From Deltaproteobacteria bacterium (lineage in GTDB: Bacteria; Desulfobacterota; Syntrophia; Syntrophales; JAFGHS01): DNA of 45,237 nucleotides. The notes beneath the pieces were generated by a model. That model saw only the letters and a list, made by a program, of their open reading frames with translations, searched no databases and had not been told where the DNA came from. The stretch spans positions 1 through 45,237 of the forward strand of contig JAFGHS010000191.1 of the NCBI GenBank assembly GCA_016930075.1. The letters run 5' to 3'. Shown here piece after piece: positions 19,014-26,954 of the stretch (positions within the stretch are counted from its first letter, which is position 1; each line of letters begins with the position of its first letter). A program made the translations under genes and the position numbers.

Positions 19014-19184
19014 GAGTCTGTGTCGTAATAAGGAAAATTGTCATTCCGAATCCTGCAGCGGCGTGATGAGGAATCTGAAGTTGTTCATATCATTAGACAT
19101 CAAGATTTCTCCCCCGCAAAATGCGGGGTCGAAATGACAAAAAGGGGAACGAAATGACAAAAATGGTAATTGTGACACAGTCTC
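19014..19184. mobile_element. MITE-like element, copy 2 (171 bp), nested in a hairpin repeat
   Basis: Terminal inverted repeats GAGTCTGTGTCGTAAT and (complement of right end) GAGACTGTGTCACAAT. Direct GAA flanks at 19011-19013 and 19185-19187 fit a 3-bp target duplication. The interior matches copy 1 over GAGGAATCTGAAGTTGTTCATAT and CAAGATTTCTCCCCCGCAAAATGCGGGG. Compared with copy 1 it has extra sequence near the left arm (TCCTGCAGCGGCG) and a repeated CGAAATGACAAAAA near the right end. No open frame fits inside. Confidence 0.82.
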
Positions 19185-19252
19185 GAAAGCAGGGGTCCAG
19201 GGTTTTTGTAACTAAAGGTGAATCAATATATTGTCGCCCGTTGCCAAAAATC

Positions 19253-19282
19253 TTGACATCTTGAAAAGCCTTCCCCTATAAT
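19253..19282 (+). promoter_or_regulatory. Sigma70-type promoter of the MetV-MetF gene
   Basis: TTGACA (19253-19258), 18-bp spacer and TATAAT (19277-19282), both full consensus. Start predicted near 19289, leader of about 62 nt. Confidence 0.75.
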
Positions 19283-19350
19283 CCAACTCTTTTAAAAAAA
19301 CCCATGCCTTGTCGATAGAAGGCAGTTTTTATGTATGAAAGGTTTTGAGC

Positions 19351-20790
19351 ATGTCCATTTTTACCCGCGGACGCCGGTGGCAGAAGGCCTATTTGCCGTT
19401 TCGCAAACTCCCCCTGTCCCATCGCGCCCTTGCCTTTGTCGAGCGAAACATCAAAGGCCCCCTGTTCGGCTGCCGGATGTGCGGCAACTGCCTGCTTCAG
19501 GAAACGGCCCTCATCTGCCCCATGGAGTGCCCCAAAGGCATGCGCAACGGACCCTGCGGCGGCTCAACGCCGGAGCATTGCTACGTGGATGAAACCCGTC
19601 CCTGCATCTGGTACAAAATATACGAACGCGCCGAAAAATGGGGGCGGACCGGGCAGCTTCTGGAAGTATTGCCGCCCCTCGACTGGGATAAGGTCGGAAC
19701 GGACACCTGGGCCGACGGATTCAAACAAATAAAGAAAATGGGTTTGGGCCATCTCCTTAAGGGTTTGATCAATTCTGACACACGATCCGCCACATGGGAT
19801 CAATTCTTTCGGGAAATCCGCCAGCCTCAGTGGTGGCAAGGCGATGACAAGCCTCATCCCGCGCCGGCCCATGAACCGTATTCAACTCTGGAGGCCAAAC
19901 TCCGGGAAGGCCGATTTGTTGTTACTGCGGAAATCGCGCCGCCTCTGATCGCTACCCCCGATGACATTATCAGAAAAGGGAATATGCTCCGCGACTACAT
20001 CGACGCGGCCAATTTTACGGACAACCCCTCGGCGAAGCCGCGGATGTCGTCCCTTGCGTGCTCCGCCATCGCCGTCCAAAACGGCATCGAGCCGGTCATG
20101 CAAATTGCGGCGCGGGACCGCACCCGCACGGGGCTTCAGGGTGAAGTCCTCGGCGCGGCGGCCCTCGGCATCCGCAACATCCTGTGCATCACGGGTGATC
20201 ATCCGCGCAGCGGACCTTCACCCAACGGACGCATGGATATCTGGGACGTCGACGCCGTGCAAATCATCTGGATGATCCGCCGGATGCGCGACGAAGGCCG
20301 CTTCCTCGACGGCAGGGAAATTAAAGTGCGGCCGCCTGTCTTCATCGGCGCGGCAGGATCGCCTTTCGCCAGCACCGACCGGTTCCAGGCCATCCGGGAA
20401 GAGAAGAAGGTCAACGCCGGCGCCCAGTTCTTCCAGACCCAGCTGGTCTACGACGTGGAAGGTTTCGAACGCTATCTTGGAGCCCTGGACGAGCGCGGCG
20501 TCCTGGGCCGCGTCTTTGTCCTTCCCGGCATCACGCCCCTCCGCAGCTTGCGGGCCGTTCAGGCCATCGGCAGTGTGCCCGGCGTCCGAATGCCGCGGCA
20601 AATCGTCGAGCGCATGGAAAAATCGGCCGATCCCCAGGAGGAAGGCATCCAGATCACCCTGGAGATCATTGACCGGGTGAAAAAGCTCCCCGGCGTCAAC
20701 GGCATTCATATCATGGCCATCGGCTGGGAGTCCATTGTGCCGCGCCTCGTCACTGAATCGGGCTTGCGGAAAGGGGAAACGACTTCGTAA
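19351..20790 (+). CDS. MetV-MetF fusion: methylenetetrahydrofolate reductase
   Basis: 479 aa, ATG at 19351 with AAAGG upstream (a TTG two codons earlier is possible). Residues of about 30-90 are the Cys-rich MetV-type module: CRMCGNCLLQETALICP, MECPKGMRNGPCGG and a later Cys pair, likely holding zinc or an iron-sulfur cluster. Residues of about 165-470 are the MetF TIM barrel that reduces 5,10-methylene-THF to 5-methyl-THF with FAD; seen are FVVTAEIAPP, NFTDNPSAKPRMSS, ILCITGDHP and GAQFFQTQLVYD. In acetogens MetV and MetF are usually separate subunits; here they are one chain. It probably works in one-carbon flow linked to GlyA or to a Wood-Ljungdahl branch. Confidence 0.88.
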   Translation: MSIFTRGRRWQKAYLPFRKLPLSHRALAFVERNIKGPLFGCRMCGNCLLQETALICPMECPKGMRNGPCGGSTPEHCYVDETRPCIWYKIYERAEKWGRTGQLLEVLPPLDWDKVGTDTWADGFKQIKKMGLGHLLKGLINSDTRSATWDQFFREIRQPQWWQGDDKPHPAPAHEPYSTLEAKLREGRFVVTAEIAPPLIATPDDIIRKGNMLRDYIDAANFTDNPSAKPRMSSLACSAIAVQNGIEPVMQIAARDRTRTGLQGEVLGAAALGIRNILCITGDHPRSGPSPNGRMDIWDVDAVQIIWMIRRMRDEGRFLDGREIKVRPPVFIGAAGSPFASTDRFQAIREEKKVNAGAQFFQTQLVYDVEGFERYLGALDERGVLGRVFVLPGITPLRSLRAVQAIGSVPGVRMPRQIVERMEKSADPQEEGIQITLEIIDRVKKLPGVNGIHIMAIGWESIVPRLVTESGLRKGETTS

Positions 20791-20798
20791 AAACACGT

Positions 20799-20829
20799 TA
20801 TGGGGAAAGATTTGAAACCTGTCCCCATA
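20799..20829. repeat. Palindrome of the GGGGACAGATTTGAAATCTGTCCCC family, copy 1
   Basis: TGGGGAAAGATTTGAAACCT continuing to GTCCCCA, with one-base departures from perfect symmetry. It lies between the MetV-MetF gene and the iron alcohol dehydrogenase. Related palindromes occur at 23240, 26893 and 30016. Confidence 0.65.
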
Positions 20830-20868
20830 TGCGTTATGACATTCACAAAAATGAGGAGGGAGATTCAA

Positions 20869-22086
20869 ATGGCTTACAATGTTTTTATTGCACCAAGGGA
20901 GATTTATTATGGCGCGGGGGCGCTCAAGGCAGTAGCGAACGTGCCGGGAAAACGGGTATTGTGCGTAACGGATAGCGTCGTTAAAGCCATAGGGCTGGCC
21001 GATCGGGTGGTTGACATCCTCAAAGCAAAAGGGGCGGACACAGCGATCTATGATCAGGTCGAACAGGATCCGTCGAGAGAAACGGTGGGAAAGATTGCGC
21101 AACTGGCCAATGAATTCCAACCGGATTTGATCATCGGCCTGGGCGGCGGGTCTTCCATCGATGCCGGCAAAGCGGCCTGGGTGCTTTACGAAAACCCGGA
21201 ATTCATGTCTTTATCCGTCATGCAAGTCGTACCGAAGATCGCCGAATGCGTCCTTAGGCAAAAGGCGCGATACGTTGCCATCCCGACGACGAGCGGCACC
21301 GGCTCGGAAGTTACAAAGGCGGCCATCGTGACGGACAACTCCATCACACCGCCCTATAAAGGGGCCTGGAACGCTCCACAGATTGTCCCCGACGTCGCCA
21401 TCTGCGATCCCGAACTGACCGTTTCCATGCCGCCGCAGGTCACGGCCAATACCGGTCTCGATGCCCTGTCCCACGCCACGGAATGTTTCGTCCTTATCGG
21501 CCCGTCCGACCTGGTAGATTCCCTGGCCCTTTCAGCAACGCGCAGTATTTTTACATGGCTCCCGAAGGCCGTTGCGGACGGCAAGGATATGGCGGCGAGG
21601 GACAAGATGCACATGGCCGCCCTCCAGGCGGGAATGGCCTTTGCCAACGGAACTCTCGGGTTCGTTCATTCGATGGCGCATATCATGGGCGCCGAATTTC
21701 ATATCCCCCACGGCCGGGCCATCGCCTACAGCCTCATCCCCGCCTTCGAATATTTCTATACAACGGCCTGCCGGGGGCGTCTTGTCCAATTGGCGGAAGA
21801 ATTAGGCGCGGAGGGCGGCACGGATAAGGCCAAGGTATCAGCCCTGTTCAGCAAAATAAACAAACTCAAAAAGGATGTCGGCATCCCCGTGGCCATTAAG
21901 GATTCGGATATGCCGGAGGCAAAGTATATGGCCAGCATGGATGCCATGATCAAGTCTTATGAGAACCGGCTCGCCCTGGTTCATCCGAAGATGCTGGCCC
22001 TGCTTGTCATGCCGAAGACGACCGATGAAGTGCGGGAATGCTTCATGCGGGCCTGGACGGGAGAAAGAGCCGAACTGGCCGGATAA
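20869..22086 (+). CDS. Iron-containing (group III) alcohol dehydrogenase
   Basis: 405 aa. Start at 20869 (MAYNVFIAPREIYYG) with GAGGAGGGAGATTCAA before it; the longer frame crosses a palindromic repeat. The NAD(P) part has GLGGGSSIDAGKA near residue 90 and IPTTSGTGSEVTKAAIVTD near 140. The metal site is intact: GLDALSHATE (Asp, His) and FVHSMAHIMGAEFHIPHG (two His). It interconverts an alcohol and an aldehyde; the substrate cannot be read from sequence. It lies 78 bp after the MetV-MetF gene and ends before a strong terminator. Confidence 0.93.
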   Translation: MAYNVFIAPREIYYGAGALKAVANVPGKRVLCVTDSVVKAIGLADRVVDILKAKGADTAIYDQVEQDPSRETVGKIAQLANEFQPDLIIGLGGGSSIDAGKAAWVLYENPEFMSLSVMQVVPKIAECVLRQKARYVAIPTTSGTGSEVTKAAIVTDNSITPPYKGAWNAPQIVPDVAICDPELTVSMPPQVTANTGLDALSHATECFVLIGPSDLVDSLALSATRSIFTWLPKAVADGKDMAARDKMHMAALQAGMAFANGTLGFVHSMAHIMGAEFHIPHGRAIAYSLIPAFEYFYTTACRGRLVQLAEELGAEGGTDKAKVSALFSKINKLKKDVGIPVAIKDSDMPEAKYMASMDAMIKSYENRLALVHPKMLALLVMPKTTDEVRECFMRAWTGERAELAG

Positions 22087-22121
22087 TAAAACTCCATACC
22101 TGCGGGAATGCCAAAAACCAT

Positions 22122-22163
22122 AAAAACCCCGGCCTCTTGTTTTTAAAGGGGGCCGGGGTTTTT
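22122..22163 (+). terminator. Rho-independent terminator after iron alcohol dehydrogenase
   Basis: Perfect 13-bp stem AAAAACCCCGGCC / GGCCGGGGTTTTT with a 16-nt loop, ending in T residues. The A-tract on the left also allows function on the minus strand. Confidence 0.92.
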
Positions 22164-22247
22164 CATCCCTAACTATTAAACTATAAACTGATGAGGCATC
22201 CCACCTGAAAATTCGGAAAACCGCTCACACCGGCCGCGGCATATAGC

Positions 22248-22967
22248 TTAGCGCTTTCGGCATTTTCCTGTTTTTAAAGCCTTCTTTAGATCGTCAAGGC
22301 TTTTAATTTCACCGTCACAGACATTCCATATCAGAATCATTTGCGTCGTCATATGGGCATCCGTGTTATACACGCAGGGAATATTGCGTTCTTTTAACTT
22401 ATCATAAAAATCTTTTTCCCTGTTTGCCGGTATTCCTTTGCATTCTACGGCATCGAGACCGGTTTCAAAGAGTTCTTCATCGGTGTAGGCCGTATCGCTC
22501 CTGAACGGATGGGCGGCAATAGCCAAACCGCCCTGTTGATGGATTTCTTCGACCTGCTGCTTTACGGTCAGGCGTTTGTCGATTTCATTCCGGATGCCGA
22601 TGGCCAACAGATGAACTTTTCCCGTGACTTCCATGCCCGGTATGCACAGCAGGCGTTTCTCCGCCGCACATTGGGAAATCACATCATTGCATAAAGCGGA
22701 ACCGCCGAAGGTATGATCCGTGACGGCGATAAAACCGAAATTCAGGATGAGGGCATATTGCACCATGTCTTCATAGGTGTCCAATCCATCCGAACAGGTG
22801 GTGTGGATATGGAGATTGCCGCGGGTCTTCGCCTTTGCCGCAGACGGCGCTAATTCATCGGCGGCCTCAACAAAATATCTTGAGCAGGCGCTTCCGGAGA
22901 CGACCCAAAGGGCAAGCAGAATGGAAACACAAAAAATGCGTTTTAATCTTTTATGCTGCATCGGCAT
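22248..22967 (-). CDS. Exported PHP-domain phosphoesterase
   Basis: About 239 aa from ATG 22967 (other starts: ATG 22961, TTG 22979; none has a strong ribosome site). A signal-type helix FCVSILLALWVVSGSAC is present, possibly with a degenerate lipobox. The PHP metal motifs are in order: NLHIHTTCSDG, VTDHTFGG, GMEVTGKVHLLAIGI, IAAHPFRSD and YNTDAHMTT. PHP proteins hydrolyse phosphoesters with a multinuclear metal centre. Export is unusual for this family, most of which are cytosolic. The gene is convergent with the iron alcohol dehydrogenase. Confidence 0.85.
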   Translation of the reverse strand: MPMQHKRLKRIFCVSILLALWVVSGSACSRYFVEAADELAPSAAKAKTRGNLHIHTTCSDGLDTYEDMVQYALILNFGFIAVTDHTFGGSALCNDVISQCAAEKRLLCIPGMEVTGKVHLLAIGIRNEIDKRLTVKQQVEEIHQQGGLAIAAHPFRSDTAYTDEELFETGLDAVECKGIPANREKDFYDKLKERNIPCVYNTDAHMTTQMILIWNVCDGEIKSLDDLKKALKTGKCRKR

Positions 22968-22979
22968 TAATATCCGCAA

Positions 22980-23420
22980 ATTGCAAGAATGACTATTCTT
23001 TGAGATTTATAAAGTCAACGGCTCCCGACAGATATAAAGTTGCGAACATTCCGTATGGCATCTTATCTCAGCGTCGCTAATTTTGCCGCACTCCTTAGGC
23101 AAAGGCAATATCCCCATTGACGTCATTTTGGCAACCTTTTTCGTTCCTATCCCTTTTGACCCTGATAATCCTGCACCCTTTATTTTTTAAAATCCATATC
23201 GATTCATTTCAGAGTCTGTCCCATACTTCATACAGGGGCGGGGAGAGATTTCAAATCTGTCCCCAACCGCCTTTTGTAACCTTTCGTTCAATGTGTTGAA
23301 TATTTTATTACATAATCTCCGCCTTTGGGATCACGAAGATGGCCTGCCCGATTTGATCTATCAATATTAATTGAAATATTATCAGTGGGTTACACATTAT
23401 TTCTTTATGGCAGTGTAAGT
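22980..23420. other. Long intergenic region
   Basis: No convincing gene in about 440 bp between the divergent PHP and 91-aa genes. It holds one copy of the GGGGACAG-type palindrome (23240-23264) and, at its right end, the -24/-12-like element described separately. Confidence 0.6.
23240..23264. repeat. GGGGACAG-type palindrome, copy 2
   Basis: GGGGAGAGATTTCAAATCTGTCCCC with a single asymmetry, in an intergenic region. Confidence 0.7.
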
Positions 23421-23438
23421 TGGCACGTTCTTTTCAAT
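23421..23438 (+). promoter_or_regulatory. Conserved -24/-12-like element upstream of the 91-aa protein
   Basis: TGGCAC, five bases, TTTCAATA. It differs from the sigma54 consensus (TGGCAC-N5-TTGCA) at one key base of the -12 box. The same layout, TGGCAT-N5-TTTCAATA, is found at a comparable distance before the paralogue at 35951. Whether it is read by sigma54 is uncertain, but conservation between the two copies supports a regulatory role. Confidence 0.4.
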
Positions 23439-23489
23439 ATAAAAGACAAAGCCTGAAAAAAGGCAAAAGAAAAAAGGAGGATTAAGATC

Positions 23490-23765
23490 ATGAAAAAGAC
23501 ATTATCAACCATCATTGTAGCCGGGTTTGTCGTGTTAATGACCGCTACGTTCAGTTTTGCAGAATATAACGCGACGGGAGCGGGCAGTTTCCCCTTCTTC
23601 CAACTGGGCTGCCTGGTTGTGGGCGGATTGATCATCATCTCCCTGAAGTATAAATTTGAGAAGATGTATATGGGTGAAGTGGTCGGCGCATTTGCCCTCT
23701 ACACCCTCATGATCGCCCTGTTTACGGCCCCGGTCATCGAAGCGGTCAAAACACTGGTCAGCTAA
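23490..23765 (+). CDS. 91-aa small membrane protein, copy 1
   Basis: AAAAGGAGGATTAAGATC precedes the ATG. The N-terminus is a signal peptide ending SFAEY. The mature part has FPFFQLGCLVVGGLIIISLKY (one membrane helix) and GEVVGAFALYTLMIALFTAPVIEAVK (second helix), joined by a short charged loop KFEKMYMGE. It is about 75% identical to the protein at 35676-35951. An AtpZ-like gene follows 49 bp downstream and a terminator ends the pair. I do not recognise the family. A conserved single Cys in FQLGC and the Glu in GEVVG are invariant between copies. Abundant expression is suggested by the ideal ribosome site. Confidence 0.82.
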   Translation: MKKTLSTIIVAGFVVLMTATFSFAEYNATGAGSFPFFQLGCLVVGGLIIISLKYKFEKMYMGEVVGAFALYTLMIALFTAPVIEAVKTLVS

Positions 23766-23814
23766 GAATAAGGATATTTGGATAACAAACAGACAACAGA
23801 AGGAGGTAATGATC

Positions 23815-24048
23815 ATGAAAGCACAGGAACAAAAACAACTCTACACGACATACGGACAGATCCTGATGATGAGTGCCTGGGGCATGGCGATCGTGGCGGC
23901 TTCCTTCCTCTTCCTGTACATTGGTTATAAGCTGGATGCCTGGCTCAGGACACCGCCAACCTTCATGTTCGGCCTCTTCTTCCTGGCTCTCACAACTTCC
24001 ATAGGCAGGCTCTATCAGGAGGCATGGCGGCGGAAAAAGGACGTATAA
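23815..24048 (+). CDS. AtpZ/AtpI-like small membrane protein
   Basis: 77 aa from ATG 23815, chosen over 23809 because GGAGG then sits eight bases upstream. Two membrane helices: ILMMSAWGMAIVAASFLFLYIGYKLDAWL and FMFGLFFLALTTSIGRLYQEAW. The 'G.KLD.WL.T.P' turn and the end 'IGRLYQEAWRRKK' are typical of the AtpZ (ATPase gene 1 / putative F0F1 subunit) family, which is normally found at the head of ATP synthase operons and may be a Mg2+ or Ca2+ carrier or an assembly aid. No ATP synthase genes are in this window. Co-transcribed with the 91-aa protein. Confidence 0.75.
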   Translation: MKAQEQKQLYTTYGQILMMSAWGMAIVAASFLFLYIGYKLDAWLRTPPTFMFGLFFLALTTSIGRLYQEAWRRKKDV

Positions 24049-24105
24049 CCGCCTGACGGCGTAAACATATAAACCAAAGCACACTTTGTCATCTCAAGCT
24101 TACAG

Positions 24106-24144
24106 AAAACCCCTTCGGTGAACCGAACATCCCGAAGGGGTTTT
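24106..24144 (+). terminator. Rho-independent terminator after the 91-aa/AtpZ pair
   Basis: Stem AAAACCCCTTCGG / CCGAAGGGGTTTT with a 13-nt loop. The stem is the same as in the terminator after the paralogous gene at 35610-35648. Confidence 0.9.
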
Positions 24145-24149
24145 CCGTT

Positions 24150-24472
24150 TTAGCGGCTGCCTCTTTCATGATGGAGCAAGACGGCTTTTTCTGATTAATT
24201 CGTGCCAAACTGCATGATGAGGCCTGCCGGCACTTTGGCGGCACCCCATATTTGGGACCGGACAATTTACATGTGATGGTCATGTCTTTATCTGCCATGA
24301 GGAATTCCGGTTGCTTACCTGCTTGACACCCTGAAGACATTGATTTAAGATTCGGCAATAAAATCCCTCCCCCTCCGTCCTGAGATGCCCGACTGACGGG
24401 GAATGGCCGGTTGAAAGGCCGGCACAATTTTCATGGATGCAGTGCCTCGGCTTCATAGTGAAGGAGGAACAG
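24150..24472. other. Intergenic region before hybrid kinase
   Basis: About 320 bp. A minus-strand frame inside it would encode a Cys-containing peptide (MADKDMTITCKLSGPKYG...), but it has no good ribosome site and runs into the terminator at 24106-24144. I cannot support it as a gene. A GGCCGG-rich hairpin lies near 24404-24421. Confidence 0.4.
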
Positions 24473-26842
24473 ATGGAAAGAGAAAAGATGACCCGTGAGG
24501 AGCTTCTTTGCGAGCTTGCCCTTATGGACAAGCGTCTTTCGGAATTGGAGGAAGCCTTTCGGCTCCTTAAGAAGAGTGAAGAACGGCATCGAAACTTCAT
24601 CGACAGCATAGATGAAAGCTGTTACGAAATAGATTTGGACGGTAAATTCACTTTTGTAAACGAACGACTGGCTCTCAATGCCGGAACAACAAAGGAGAAC
24701 GTGCTGGGCCGTTCATTCCGGGGAAGGTTTCTCCCTGAGGAGGCAAAAAGAATCACCCGCATCTACGCAGAAGCATTACGCACAGGGAATCCCGTAAAAA
24801 ATTTAATTTACAGCTACCTGTCCGCAGACGGAACAACCCGCATTGTTGAGAACTCGAGTTCCATCATACAGGATGCCGACGGCCGGCCTGTCGGTTTCCG
24901 CGGCATTACCAGGGATGTCACGGACCGGGAGGAAAGACTTGGGGAATTGGAGAGGGCGAAAAACTTTTTGGATAACGTACAGGATGCCTGTTTTGAAGTC
25001 GATCTGAACGGCAAGTATCTCTTTTTCAATGATGCCGCCTGCCGGCTCATGGACAGCAATCGTGAAGACATGCTGAAGGCGACGAGTCTTGACTTTTTCA
25101 CACCGGAAATGGCTCAAAAAGTCTTCAAGATGTACAACCGGATATACAAGACAGGCGAAGCGGCGCCTCATCTTGAATATGACATTATCACGAAAAACGG
25201 CGATGTAAGGCACCTGCAGGCATCGGTTTCCCTCATCCGGGACGCCGACGGCAAACCGGCCGGTTTCCGCGGCATCACAAGGGATGTTACGGAACGGAGG
25301 GAGAAGGAATCGGATCTGGAGCGGTACCGGGCCTTCTTTGAAAACATTGACGATTCCATCTTCGAATTGGATCTACGAGGGAGATTTACCCTGTTCAACC
25401 AGGCGACCTGCCGCAATATGGAATATTCTCCGGAAGAGTTGAGGTCCCTTCCTATTCGCGCCAGGTATGCAACAAAAGAAGAAGCGGATGAAATATTTAA
25501 AATGTTTAATCAGGTGTATCAAACCGGCGAGTCCGTGAAGGCTCTTGAAAATAAAGCCCTTACAAAAAACGGACAGGCGGTATATTTCGATCTGTCCATA
25601 TCGTTGCTTTACGATAAACTGGGAAAACCCGCCGGCTTCCGGTGCATTTCCAGAGATATTACCAAACGGAAAATGCTGGAGATCGAACAGGAACAATTAA
25701 GGGAGCGGCTTGCCCAGGCGGAAAAACTGGAATCCATCGGAACGCTGGCCGGAGGCATCGCCCACGATTTCAACAACCTGTTAATGGGCATTCAGGGCTA
25801 TACATCCTTGATGCTTTTGGAGATGGATCCGCATCATCCCAACTACAATCGGCTTAAGGCCATAGAAAACCAGGTGATAAACGGCGCCGATCTGACCAGA
25901 CAGCTCTTGGGCTATGCCCGTGGCGGACGATATGTCGTCACGGCCACCGATCTCAACGAATTACTGGGCAGAACCATTTCCGTATTCAGCAGGACAAAAA
26001 GAGAGATCCGGGTGTATGAAAGCTACGCGCAAAACCTCTGGAAGGTTGATTGCGATCAGGGGCAGATGGAGCAGGTCTTTTTGAACCTCTTCGTAAACGC
26101 CTGGCAGGCCATGCCGGGCGGCGGCAATTTATATCTGGAGTCGCAAAACATTGTCCTGGATGAAAGTTATGCGAAGAATCTCGATTGCAAACCCGGTTCT
26201 TATGTCAAGATTTCCGTAACGGATACGGGCATGGGCATGGATGAGAGGACTCGGCAGCGGATTTTCGAACCTTTTTTTACAACAAAAGAGATGAGCCGGG
26301 GAGCCGGTCTCGGCCTCGCCTCCACCTACGGAATTATCAAAGGTCATAAGGGAATCATCAATGTCTATAGCGAGAAAGGGCACGGCGCCACATTCAATAT
26401 CTATTTGCCCGCTGCTGAATCGGAAGCAAAAAAACCGGAGCCGCCCGCTTCGCAGGCCAGGACATATCAAGGCACGGTCCTGCTTGTGGACGACGAAAAA
26501 ATGATCAGAGAAGTGACCGGCGCGCTGCTCAAGAGATTAGGCCATCAGGTCATCACCGCCGAAAGCGGCAGGGAGGCCATCGCTTTGTATCAGGCGGACC
26601 GTGAGCGGATCGATCTGGTCATCATGGACATGATCATGCCGGAAATGGGCGGCGGCGAAGCCATTGACCGTCTGCGCGAGATGAATCCCGACGTTAAGGT
26701 GATCCTGTCAAGCGGATACAGTCTCAACGGCGAAGCAAAAGACATCCTCGACCGGGGAGGCGCCCAGGAATTCATCCAGAAACCCTTCAGCCTTGATGCG
26801 TTGTCCCACAAGGTGCAATATATATTGGATATGGGGCATTGA
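24473..26842 (+). CDS. Hybrid histidine kinase with three PAS domains and a receiver
   Basis: 789 aa, cytosolic (no membrane helix). Start at 24473 with AAGGAGGAACAG. A short N-terminal coiled coil (residues 1-40) precedes three PAS/PAC units at about 40-160, 165-285 and 290-410; each ends in 'GKPAGFRGITRDVTER'-like text. The kinase core has AGGIAHDFNNLLMG (phospho-acceptor His431), the N box NLFVNAWQAMPGGG, the G1 box DTGMGMD and GAGLGLASTYGIIKGH. The C-terminal receiver (about 665-785) has LLVDDEK, VIMDMIMPEMGGG (acceptor Asp719), SSGYS and QKPF. No response regulator with an output domain is adjacent, so its target is unknown. The three PAS domains suggest sensing of redox or small ligands. 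Confidence 0.94.
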   Translation: MEREKMTREELLCELALMDKRLSELEEAFRLLKKSEERHRNFIDSIDESCYEIDLDGKFTFVNERLALNAGTTKENVLGRSFRGRFLPEEAKRITRIYAEALRTGNPVKNLIYSYLSADGTTRIVENSSSIIQDADGRPVGFRGITRDVTDREERLGELERAKNFLDNVQDACFEVDLNGKYLFFNDAACRLMDSNREDMLKATSLDFFTPEMAQKVFKMYNRIYKTGEAAPHLEYDIITKNGDVRHLQASVSLIRDADGKPAGFRGITRDVTERREKESDLERYRAFFENIDDSIFELDLRGRFTLFNQATCRNMEYSPEELRSLPIRARYATKEEADEIFKMFNQVYQTGESVKALENKALTKNGQAVYFDLSISLLYDKLGKPAGFRCISRDITKRKMLEIEQEQLRERLAQAEKLESIGTLAGGIAHDFNNLLMGIQGYTSLMLLEMDPHHPNYNRLKAIENQVINGADLTRQLLGYARGGRYVVTATDLNELLGRTISVFSRTKREIRVYESYAQNLWKVDCDQGQMEQVFLNLFVNAWQAMPGGGNLYLESQNIVLDESYAKNLDCKPGSYVKISVTDTGMGMDERTRQRIFEPFFTTKEMSRGAGLGLASTYGIIKGHKGIINVYSEKGHGATFNIYLPAAESEAKKPEPPASQARTYQGTVLLVDDEKMIREVTGALLKRLGHQVITAESGREAIALYQADRERIDLVIMDMIMPEMGGGEAIDRLREMNPDVKVILSSGYSLNGEAKDILDRGGAQEFIQKPFSLDALSHKVQYILDMGH

Positions 26843-26869
26843 AAGGCTTGTTGCCCGAAAATTGGAAAA

Positions 26870-26918
26870 AATCAGGGGACAGATTAAAATGCGGGGACAG
26901 ATTTGAAATCTGTTCCCC
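26870..26918. repeat. GGGGACAG-type palindrome, copy 3 with an extra half-unit
   Basis: GGGGACAGATTTGAAATCTG followed by TTCCCC (26893-26918) is nearly perfect, and a half-unit AGGGGACAGATTAAAATGC lies directly before it. Situated between the kinase and the SDR gene. Confidence 0.75.
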
Positions 26919-26954
26919 TAAAACACGTCTTCATGAATAAGGAGTGTCGAAATC

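Noticed and set aside
24089-24427. Minus-strand frame with Cys-containing peptide before the hybrid kinase
   Set aside because: No ribosome site, runs into a terminator hairpin, and no family resemblance that I can defend.
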